Source: Bacillota bacterium (GTDB taxonomy: Bacteria; Bacillota; Dethiobacteria; DTU022). From it: a stretch of 64,000 nucleotides of DNA. The notes below the pieces were generated by a model. The model did no database searches. It was not told the DNA's origin and saw only the letters and a list, made by a program, of their open reading frames with translations. The first letter of the stretch is position 1. Every line of letters starts with the position of its first letter. This document shows, in pieces, positions 20,440 through 26,212 of this stretch. The stretch lies in NCBI GenBank assembly GCA_030611385.1, contig JAUWPV010000008.1:1-64000 (forward strand), given 5' to 3'. A program made the translations under genes and the position numbers.

Positions 20440-21174
20440 ATGAAAATTCAAAATTACATTGAAGAAAAATTAAACCAGGGCGCAGTTCATGTCACCCTGA
20501 TCGACCCCTCACGCCAGACCCCTGATGCAGCTGCCCGGCTGACCGAAACCGCCCAGGAAGTAGGTAGTGATCTGATTTTTGTCGGCGGGGCAACCGGGAT
20601 TACCCAGCACGCTCTTACTGAAACAGCTAAAGCGGTAAAGGAGCGGGTTTCTATTCCGGTGCTGTTTTTTCCGACAGGCACTGAATCGATCAGCCTCAAC
20701 CTTGACGCTTTCCTTTTTTTGAGTCTGCTCAATTCCCGTAATGCACAGTTTTTCAGCGGAACCCAGTCGCGGGTGGCTCCGGTCTTAAAACGCCTTGAAA
20801 TTGAGATATTATCAGTTGGTTATATCGTGGTTGAACCGGGAATGAAGTTGGGGGAGATTGGTGAAATCGATCTTGTTGCCCGGGATAATTTCTGGCAGGC
20901 GGTTGGCTATGCCCTTACCGCCCAATTTATGGGAATGTCCTATGTTTATCTTGAAGCCGGCAACGGGGCAGCCCAGCCGGTTCCGGCCGGGATGATCCGG
21001 GCAGTTAAGCGGGAAATTGCGGTGCCGCTGATTATCGGAGGCGGCATTCGCACGGCGATCGATGCTCGCCGGGTGCGCCAGGCCGGCGCCGATATTGTGG
21101 TAACCGGCACCGTCATTGAAACGGCCGGTTACCGCGAACGACTCCGCTCGATCTTAAGCGCGTTGAAAGACTGA
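20440..21174 (+). CDS. Geranylgeranylglyceryl/heptaprenylglyceryl phosphate synthase family protein
   Basis: 244 residues from the ATG at 20440, which is better spaced from AGAAGG than the ATG at 20434. It is a TIM-barrel prenyltransferase: the start HVTLIDPSRQ, GGATGITQ, FPTGTESISLNLDAFLFLSL, LLNSRNAQ, YVYLEAGNGA and IIGGGIRT match the GGGPS/PcrB family. These enzymes join a polyprenyl diphosphate to glycerol-1-phosphate, the first ether-lipid step in archaea and a minor-lipid step in Firmicutes. The LFMSLLNSRN-like stretch resembles the group II archaeal-type form. The chain length of its substrate cannot be read from the sequence. Confidence 0.85.
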   Translation: MKIQNYIEEKLNQGAVHVTLIDPSRQTPDAAARLTETAQEVGSDLIFVGGATGITQHALTETAKAVKERVSIPVLFFPTGTESISLNLDAFLFLSLLNSRNAQFFSGTQSRVAPVLKRLEIEILSVGYIVVEPGMKLGEIGEIDLVARDNFWQAVGYALTAQFMGMSYVYLEAGNGAAQPVPAGMIRAVKREIAVPLIIGGGIRTAIDARRVRQAGADIVVTGTVIETAGYRERLRSILSALKD

Positions 21175-21209
21175 AAACATGGAAAAAAATTGAATGCATA
21201 CCTAATGTC

Positions 21210-21238
21210 AAAAAACACCCGAGACATGGGTGTTTTTT
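21210..21238. terminator. Bidirectional terminator, repeat unit A
   Basis: AAAAAACACCC, a GAGACAT loop and GGGTGTTTTTT form an 11-bp stem with A/T tracts on both sides. It can end the GGGP-synthase gene on the plus strand and RiPP precursor 1 on the minus strand. A related hairpin is at 24855-24893. Confidence 0.85.
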
Positions 21239-21325
21239 ATGATACTAAAACCAGATATGCAAACACGAGCTATCTAATAAATGCTGTTTTCTGCCTGATG
21301 ATGGCAAGTTATGGATTTAATATTA

Positions 21326-21430
21326 TTAGACTGGCTGATCATTTACAACTATTCCCGAGACATTTCCTGCCGTCAAGCTCTTCAAATCCGCGTATTCGAC
21401 CAGTTCAGGTTTTTCATATTCCCGCTTCAA
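21326..21430 (-). CDS. RiPP precursor peptide 1 (lasso-type leader), too short for the ORF track
   Basis: 34 residues from a TTG: leader MKREYEKPELVEYADLKSLT, then AGNVSGIVVNDQPV. The YxxPxL motif is the leader element bound by lasso B1 (PqqD-like) proteins, and the Thr two residues before a Gly is the usual B2 cleavage context. The predicted core is GNVSGIVVNDQPV. Position 7-9 reads VVN, with Asp only at 10, so a normal lasso ring is not expected. It has its own minus-strand promoter and a terminator about 90 bases past the stop. The leader is repeated almost exactly at 24977-25072. Confidence 0.75.
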   Translation of the reverse strand: MKREYEKPELVEYADLKSLTAGNVSGIVVNDQPV

Positions 21431-21482
21431 AGAATCACTTCCTATTGATAATATTTGCATTGCGCAGACTATTTATGCTTGT

Positions 21483-21511
21483 ATTGTAATCAAGGCATAG
21501 TATTGTGTCAA
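21483..21511 (-). promoter_or_regulatory. Minus-strand promoter of RiPP precursor 1
   Basis: Read on the minus strand: TTGACA (21511-21506), 17 bases, TACAAT (21488-21483), about 50 bases before the TTG start. A second TTGACT lies further upstream, at the place matching the -35 of precursor 2. Confidence 0.65.
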
Positions 21512-21562
21512 TGGTTTGGATACAAAAAGTCAAGCAAATTCAATGATTAAGAGGAAGGCAAT

Positions 21563-21655
21563 TTGAAAAGCCATGCCTGGCTCGAAGTGGCCGGCCTGAC
21601 TTATAAAGAAAATCTGGAGCATTTAAACACCTACACTCCAATACTGGAAGGATAA
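21563..21655 (+). pseudogene. Remnant of a second B2 leader peptidase gene
   Basis: A 30-codon frame reads MKSHAWLEVAGLTYKENLEH and ends NTYTPILEG. It is nearly identical to the last 28 residues of the B2 protein at 25630-26064. The catalytic Cys half is missing. The deletion placed the fragment directly behind AGAGGAAGG with a TTG at a good distance, so a 30-residue peptide could still be made. Its stop is four bases before the kinase ATG, so it may now serve only to couple translation of the kinase. Confidence 0.75.
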
Positions 21656-21659
21656 TACG

Positions 21660-22673
21660 ATGTCTCAGAAAAAAACAATTGTTAGAAATTATGCTTTCGA
21701 GGATATCTCAATTAGTGTAACAAGTGACAATTTATCCTGGGCGGACTCATTCGCTTCATATCTTTCCCTTACCCCGGGTGAAAGTTGTAATAATACCAAA
21801 TCAATTGAGCTTACTTTATCGGAAACCGGCCCGGAAGAGCTGGAACAGCTGATACCGCTTCCTGCTGAGCAGTTTTTCAAGCGCGAAAAAACCCTGCTGG
21901 TTGACCGTCCCATACCCTACCGTGTCTACGCCGGAAACGGGCAGCGCTGGGTCGATTTCAGCGGGTTCGGGCGATCCTGGATCGATAGCAATAACAAAAA
22001 GGCTCGGGTTGTGCGCCTAAACAATAATGGTATTTCGCCGGTATATGCAGATGTTATATTTGGTTATAACCCACTGCTAAGTTTATTGGATGAATATGGT
22101 TATTTTACTGTTCATGCATCCTGCGTTCAGGTCGGCGGCAGAGGAGTACTTTTTACCGGAAATAGCGGCAGAGGCAAGTCAACTGCCGCCTATGCAATGC
22201 TGAGAAGAGGACATCCGATTTTAGCCGATGACAGAATTTTGATCAAGAAAGATGCTTCATACAGAGCGTTGGCTATATCTGACGTGATCAAGTTGGAACG
22301 GGCAGCCCAGCAGGCCTTTTTCCCCGAGCTAAGGACAATAAAACCGCTGCATCAGGTAAATGATGAATTGTACTACAAGATTACTTCAGTCGGTAACCTG
22401 CCCTACCTGAACAGCACCCCGGCAAACTATCTCATGATTTTCGAAAGAACCGCTACGGCCGAAAGCAGGTTGGAGCAGGTTAACCCTTCCAGGGTGGTTG
22501 GTGAACTATTTCCTGTAACCATGGGTGATTATAGCCCAGAGGTGATGGAAAAGGATTTCAATTATTTAATGGATCTGCTGGAAAATATCCAGTGCTACCA
22601 GGTCTATTTCGGCACCGACATGAACCATTTTGCCAACTGCATCGAGAATCTTGTAACAGGCGGAGCCTGCTGA
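21660..22673 (+). CDS. HPr kinase-like peptide kinase of a lasso-type RiPP cluster
   Basis: 337 residues. The C-terminal half has a P-loop GNSGRGKST (about 167-175), an upstream VHAS and a LADDRILI stretch (190-191 DD), matching the HprK/P C-terminal kinase fold. The first 130 residues lack the HPr kinase N-domain. Homologues in paeninodin- and pseudomycoidin-type clusters (PadeK, PsmK, ThcoK) phosphorylate the C-terminal Ser of the lasso precursor. Of the three precursors here only number 2 ends in Ser. The start follows the B2 remnant by four bases, and the stop overlaps the next start (TGATG). Confidence 0.8.
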   Translation: MSQKKTIVRNYAFEDISISVTSDNLSWADSFASYLSLTPGESCNNTKSIELTLSETGPEELEQLIPLPAEQFFKREKTLLVDRPIPYRVYAGNGQRWVDFSGFGRSWIDSNNKKARVVRLNNNGISPVYADVIFGYNPLLSLLDEYGYFTVHASCVQVGGRGVLFTGNSGRGKSTAAYAMLRRGHPILADDRILIKKDASYRALAISDVIKLERAAQQAFFPELRTIKPLHQVNDELYYKITSVGNLPYLNSTPANYLMIFERTATAESRLEQVNPSRVVGELFPVTMGDYSPEVMEKDFNYLMDLLENIQCYQVYFGTDMNHFANCIENLVTGGAC

Positions 22674-23902
22674 TGTTTAAACGAAAGCGCTCGCCTGAAA
22701 ATGAATTTATAGTGGAGTTGATCAAAACTACTCTCGGTAACGGTAATCGGGAACAACTTAGGCTGTACCTGGCCAATAGCAACCCCCAAATATTAAATAA
22801 TCAGATCAGGAGACACGGCCTTGGTGCCTATTTTTACAAAAGTGTTACGGAAAAAGATTTCCCCCTGGAAATGCCGGTTCAACTGTTCGATGCCTGGAAA
22901 CAGTACTCCGCCCAGATTGCCCTGCAGAATACCCTCATCGAACAGGAAGGGGCGGCAATCTTCAAATATCTTAATAAGCAAGACATTGAATATACTCTAC
23001 TGAAGGGGTTTGCCTATGCGGAAGAGCTTTACGGCAGCAAATGGATTCGCCCGGTCGGCGATCTCGATATCCTTATCTCCCGCGAGAATTATCCTCAAAT
23101 AAAAGAGTATCTTTTTCAAAACGGTTATACCTTCACCATCGACAGCGACAACCCGGAACTGCTGGAACAGATGGTCGAACTAAATGAAACCTTCCATAAT
23201 CAAATGCATTTCAGCCGGTCGATCGGTGTATGTGAGGTTCACATCGATGTCCACTGGGATATCGCTGACCTGATTCAGGAAGGTTCTCCTCTACGGCAGA
23301 TCTACCCCTTAAATGATTACAACTGGTTTGACCGTAGCTCAACGATCCGCCTTGGCGGTGTTGACGTTAACTGTCTGAACAGGGAGATGCATTTTATTCA
23401 CATAGTCTACCATTATGCACTCGGCCACCAGTTTGCTGGTATCAAGTGGTTTTTAGATCTCTGCCTGTTTCCAGTCAAACTGGGGCCACAGCTTGACTGG
23501 TCTTTCATCAGTGGTGTGATTTCCTGCCGGGCCTGCAGAAAACTCTTTGCCATTACCGGGCGAATGGTTGCAGATGTTGCTGGAGTACAGCATGATGGCA
23601 TAATGAAGTGGTGTGAGCTATACCCTGGTGCAATAAAAGCCCTTGAATATAGATATTATCATAGCAGGTTCTTCAGGGGTCGTACTCACAGTGGAACGTA
23701 CATCAGCTTCATCCTGCTGTCTCCCAGTATGGCCGACAAATGGCGTATGCTCTACTATATCTTTTTTAATCCGGAAGCCATCCCCGAATGGCGAATGACC
23801 GGCAAGAAAGTATTTCCGCTGCTCCAGCCGCTCTATATTATATATTGGGGTTTGCTAGAGGTAATGACAAAGGGTAAAAAAAGAAGGAAATCCGCGCTTT
23901 AA
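22673..23902 (+). CDS. Nucleotidyltransferase-fold RiPP tailoring protein (NTP_transf_5-like)
   Basis: 409 residues from the ATG that overlaps the kinase stop; the track start lies inside the kinase gene. The motifs LLKGFAYAEELY and RPVGDLDILI (GDxD, about 129-132) are those of the uncharacterised nucleotidyltransferase family. In the pseudomycoidin cluster the equivalent protein (PsmN) adds hexose to the phosphorylated peptide, so a sugar- or nucleotidyl-transfer step after phosphorylation is a reasonable inference. It ends in a 4-base convergent overlap with the glycosyltransferase gene. Confidence 0.75.
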   Translation: MFKRKRSPENEFIVELIKTTLGNGNREQLRLYLANSNPQILNNQIRRHGLGAYFYKSVTEKDFPLEMPVQLFDAWKQYSAQIALQNTLIEQEGAAIFKYLNKQDIEYTLLKGFAYAEELYGSKWIRPVGDLDILISRENYPQIKEYLFQNGYTFTIDSDNPELLEQMVELNETFHNQMHFSRSIGVCEVHIDVHWDIADLIQEGSPLRQIYPLNDYNWFDRSSTIRLGGVDVNCLNREMHFIHIVYHYALGHQFAGIKWFLDLCLFPVKLGPQLDWSFISGVISCRACRKLFAITGRMVADVAGVQHDGIMKWCELYPGAIKALEYRYYHSRFFRGRTHSGTYISFILLSPSMADKWRMLYYIFFNPEAIPEWRMTGKKVFPLLQPLYIIYWGLLEVMTKGKKRRKSAL

Positions 23903-24738
23903 TTACTTGTATAGTAACGCTTGCGTAAGAGGTTGATGTCCGCTTTGAGGTCATTGCGGTAATCCATGTAATGCGTGTCAAAGGGGGTTTGCACGTGCAG
24001 GCAGCGCAGGTTCCGGTTATGGACTGTAGTCAGTACACCCCGGGCACGGGTAAAGAAATCGGCATGATCGAGACGTTTAATTTTGGGATCCCAATTCACG
24101 AGCAGTAAGCGCTCGGTGCGTGCAATGTAGAAATTAGGGGCCTTATCAAAAACGGGGAAAGGACCGATATAGCTGCCGAGCGGGCGTACAGGTTTTGCGG
24201 TAGTGGGATAAAGCTTAATAGTGCTATAATCGGCTTTGTGGAAGAGCGGTAATTTCAGAACGGTGCCGCCCATGATGTCGATTTCGGGGTACTGAACCAT
24301 GAAAGCAAGGGCCGCTCGCAAGCCTGTTCTAAGATAAAAGACAAAGTCGTCATCGAGCAGTAGGGTGAATGGAGTCCCTACCTGGCGCAGACCCGCGCTT
24401 CGGCCTGCTGAGACACCGGAATCGAAGGGCAGGGTAAGCCATTCAATGCCCGGGATTAGCTTTGGTTGGCGGCTGTCATCAACAACGAGGGTATTCATGC
24501 CCGGGTAGCGCCGTTGAATACTTGCCACGAGTCGGGCTAATGTACGCGGTCGTTCGAAGGTTTTGATCAGGGCGGTTAGCTGCTCTAAACCGCCACCTTC
24601 AGGCAATATTTCAGGGCTGGAAAGGCTGTCCAGCATCTGCAATGTAGCCAGTTCGAGGTTAATAATGGTGCGGTATGCCACCCCGGCAAAGGACCGGAGT
24701 CGTGATGTCAGCAGCAACCGCTTCACGGCAGGATTCAT
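23899..24738 (-). CDS. Glycosyltransferase, GT2-like (GT-A fold)
   Basis: 279 residues from the ATG at 24738, which sits behind AAAGGAG; the longer track ORF has no such site. It has a family 2-like core: IKTFERPRTLARLVASI, TLVVDDS (nucleotide-binding Asp) and LLLDDDFVF (DxD metal site, about 129-131), then an acceptor-like region ending in FDTHYMDYRND. A role in sugar transfer to the RiPP or to a surface glycan is possible. It is convergent with the kinase/nucleotidyltransferase pair. Confidence 0.75.
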   Translation of the reverse strand: MNPAVKRLLLTSRLRSFAGVAYRTIINLELATLQMLDSLSSPEILPEGGGLEQLTALIKTFERPRTLARLVASIQRRYPGMNTLVVDDSRQPKLIPGIEWLTLPFDSGVSAGRSAGLRQVGTPFTLLLDDDFVFYLRTGLRAALAFMVQYPEIDIMGGTVLKLPLFHKADYSTIKLYPTTAKPVRPLGSYIGPFPVFDKAPNFYIARTERLLLVNWDPKIKRLDHADFFTRARGVLTTVHNRNLRCLHVQTPFDTHYMDYRNDLKADINLLRKRYYTSN

Positions 24739-24854
24739 GGAAACTCCTTTCGAAGCATTATTCATCGGGTGAGGCGAAATATATACCAATCTCCGTTGTG
24801 GTGAAGATGATTCTCCGGCAATTTATGATCTTTTGCATTGTAAATGTGCGCCTA

Positions 24855-24893
24855 TTGTTTAAAAACACCCGGATTGCGGGTGTTTTTAAACAA
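24855..24893. terminator. Perfect bidirectional terminator, repeat unit B
   Basis: TTGTTTAAAAACACCC, a 7-base loop and GGGTGTTTTTAAACAA form a perfect 16-bp stem. It would end transcription of RiPP precursor 2 on the minus strand, whose stop is about 80 bases away. It corresponds to the hairpin at 21210-21238. Confidence 0.85.
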
Positions 24894-24976
24894 TACTTAA
24901 ACCAAATATGCAGAGACAAGCTATTTAGTGAATGCTGTTTTCTGCCCTATGCTGGCAAGCTAGGGATCTAATATTA

Positions 24977-25072
24977 TTAGGATCGGCCATTAATTCCAGA
25001 GCCATTTCCTGCTGTCAAGTTCTTCAAATCCGCGTACTCGACTAATTCAGGTTTTTCATATTCCCGCTTCAA
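24977..25072 (-). CDS. RiPP precursor peptide 2 (lasso-type leader), too short for the ORF track
   Basis: 31 residues from a TTG behind AAAGGAGG: leader MKREYEKPELVEYADLKNLT, then AGNGSGINGRS. The predicted core GNGSGINGRS is only ten residues and has no acidic residue at all, so it cannot close a lasso ring by the known chemistry. The C-terminal Ser is what HPr-kinase-like lasso kinases are known to phosphorylate. It is divergent from B1 and lies 255 bases from it. Confidence 0.75.
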   Translation of the reverse strand: MKREYEKPELVEYADLKNLTAGNGSGINGRS

Positions 25073-25125
25073 TGAGTTGCCTCCTTTGTGATAGTATTCA
25101 TATTGCTTGGACTATTCTTAATCTT

Positions 25126-25153
25126 ATTATAATCGCGGTATCTAAAAAGTCAA
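25126..25153 (-). promoter_or_regulatory. Minus-strand promoter of RiPP precursor 2
   Basis: On the minus strand: TTGACT (25153-25148), 16 bases, TATAAT (25131-25126), about 55 bases before the TTG start. The same TTGACT-16-TATAAT pattern precedes the DUF362 operon (28696-28723), and a weaker copy precedes precursor 3. Confidence 0.7.
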
Positions 25154-25224
25154 GCAGGTTCAAATTAAATATATTTATCAAAAATCAAAGGTGTGGAAGA
25201 TCCGATGCGATGCAATTACTATCG

Positions 25225-25247
25225 TTAACAGCAGGAATTACTGTTAA
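25225..25247. promoter_or_regulatory. Inverted repeat in the B1 upstream region, possible operator
   Basis: TTAACAG and CTGTTAA form a 7-bp inverted repeat with a 9-base gap, between the divergent precursor 2 promoter and B1. It is absent from unit A, where this stretch is missing. A regulator site is a guess from symmetry alone. Confidence 0.3.
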
Positions 25248-25327
25248 GTATCCAGAATAACCAAGTGGAAGCCGGATCTGGAGGAAGACTCCAAAATCAA
25301 TGATTAAGAGGAAAGAGGGTTTGATTA

Positions 25328-25597
25328 ATGAATCGGATTCCTGTCCGTAATGAAGAGATCGTCTGGCGCAATCTTGACGGTGAAGCGGTTCTGCTAAACT
25401 CTCATAACGGGAAGTATTACGGCATGAATGCCGTTGGATGCTCTTTCTGGGAAAAGGTAGATGGGGCCAGGACTCTTGGGCAGATCACCGATCTTCTTTT
25501 CGAGGAATATAATGTTGAGCGCGAAATCCTTGAAAGCGATATCCAGGAGCTGGTGAACTCTCTGGAAAAAAGCGCTATCATCACCCTGAACATTTAA
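25328..25597 (+). CDS. PqqD-like RiPP recognition element (lasso B1)
   Basis: 89 residues, ATG start behind AAGAGGAAAGAGGG. The pattern VWRNLDGEAVLLNSHNGKYYGMNAVGC is the PqqD fold that binds the leader peptide and presents it to the peptidase. Its partner B2 follows after 32 bases. The likely ligand is the YEKPxL leader shared by the three minus-strand precursors. Confidence 0.88.
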   Translation: MNRIPVRNEEIVWRNLDGEAVLLNSHNGKYYGMNAVGCSFWEKVDGARTLGQITDLLFEEYNVEREILESDIQELVNSLEKSAIITLNI

Positions 25598-25629
25598 TCC
25601 TGCCGTATTCAAACAGGGAGGAGAATTAC

Positions 25630-26064
25630 TTGTTTTCTCATAAAGGGTTTGTGCTGCCCCGAGATCTATCGCTCCTGATGAGCGTATTTTTTCTTTTAAT
25701 ATACTATTCTATCCTGATCGGGTTATTGCCGATTCGGAAATTACTCGACCTGATCGAACGTAACCGGTTTGGCAGCGATGAAAAGATCGGGCTTGGTCAT
25801 CCTGAAGAGGAAACTCTTGGTAAAATCTACCGAGCTGCCACTTATTTTCTCAGGCGCGTTTGGCACAGTGAGCGCCCCTGCCTGCGGCGCACCCTGATTC
25901 TCTACCGCTGGTGCTGTCGCCAGGGAATACCTTCACGGGTTATGATTGGAGTAAGGAAAGAGAAAGGCAAATTGCAAAGCCATGCCTGGTTCGAGGTGGC
26001 CGGCCTGCCTTATAAAGAAAGCAAGGAGCATTTAAACACTTACACTCCAATATTGGAAGGATAA
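25630..26064 (+). CDS. Lasso-type leader peptidase B2 (transglutaminase-like)
   Basis: 144 residues, TTG start behind GGGAGGAG. A hydrophobic N-terminus (about 14-36) precedes the cysteine-protease core: Cys84 in ERPCLRRTLILYRW and His118 in SHAWFEV. The residue twelve after that His, Asp in McjB-like enzymes, is Glu130 here, and the unit A remnant has Glu too. The family length is normal, so the gene looks intact. Its last 25 bases overlap the 3' end of precursor 3 on the other strand. Confidence 0.85.
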   Translation: MFSHKGFVLPRDLSLLMSVFFLLIYYSILIGLLPIRKLLDLIERNRFGSDEKIGLGHPEEETLGKIYRAATYFLRRVWHSERPCLRRTLILYRWCCRQGIPSRVMIGVRKEKGKLQSHAWFEVAGLPYKESKEHLNTYTPILEG

Positions 26065-26135
26065 TAATTTCCCGCAGTCAGGCTGTTCAAATCCCCGTAT
26101 TCGATTAGCTGAGGTTTTTCGTAATCCTGCTTCAT
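26040..26135 (-). CDS. RiPP precursor peptide 3 (lasso-type leader), too short for the ORF track
   Basis: 31 residues from an ATG behind a clean GGAGG: leader MKQDYEKPQLIEYGDLNSLT, then AGNYYPSNIGV. The predicted core GNYYPSNIGV has no Asp or Glu. The core codons lie antisense to the last codons and stop of B2, so the core appears to have been joined from that sequence. It lies just past the radical SAM gene on the same strand and has a weak promoter of its own. Confidence 0.72.
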   Translation of the reverse strand: MKQDYEKPQLIEYGDLNSLTAGNYYPSNIGV

Positions 26136-26184
26136 TGATTTACCTCCAGATCTCTTATTTAAACTTCAATATTTACCTGATCTT

Positions 26185-26212
26185 ATGATAATAACTACTG
26201 AGAAAAAGTCAC
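26185..26212 (-). promoter_or_regulatory. Weak minus-strand promoter of RiPP precursor 3
   Basis: GTGACT, 16 bases, TATCAT on the minus strand, about 50 bases before the ATG. It aligns with the precursor 2 promoter but departs from consensus in both hexamers. Read-through from the radical SAM gene is equally possible. Confidence 0.45.

Larger units (their letters stand above)
21205..21655. repeat. Duplicated RiPP unit A (shortened)
   Basis: This stretch parallels 24855-26064. Shared in order: the CACCC/GGGTG terminator, the text around AATGCTGTTTTCTGCC and GATCTAATATTATTAG, the precursor leader, AAAGTCAAGCA, CAATGATTAAGAGGAA and the 3' end of the B2 peptidase gene. Unit A lacks the B1 gene, most of B2 and about 130 intergenic bases present in unit B. 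The join falls near GAGGAAGGCAA, where the sequence before B1 and the one inside B2 are alike, suggesting a short-homology deletion. Confidence 0.8.
24855..26064. repeat. Duplicated RiPP unit B (complete)
   Basis: The full version of the unit seen in shortened form at 21205-21655: terminator, precursor 2 (minus), divergent promoter region, B1 (plus) and B2 (plus). About 110 bases between precursor stop and terminator are also well conserved between the units although they hold no obvious gene. Confidence 0.8.

Noticed and set aside
21326-21430. Precursor 1 as a normal lasso peptide closed through Asp10
   Set aside because: Known lasso rings have 7-9 residues; a ten-residue ring has no precedent that I know, and no cyclase gene is present.
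21190-21489. 99-residue plus-strand ORF in the track over the precursor 1 region
   Set aside because: It is antisense to the precursor, crosses the terminator hairpin, has no Shine-Dalgarno site and the corresponding frame is not kept in unit B.
25072-25260. 62-residue plus-strand ORF upstream of B1
   Set aside because: It runs through the divergent promoter region, has no ribosome site and no counterpart in unit A.
26065-26211. CRISPR-like or insertion-sequence origin for the repeated sequences of the RiPP island
   Set aside because: The repeats are precursor, promoter and terminator copies, not short regular spaced repeats; no transposase gene or terminal inverted repeats are seen.
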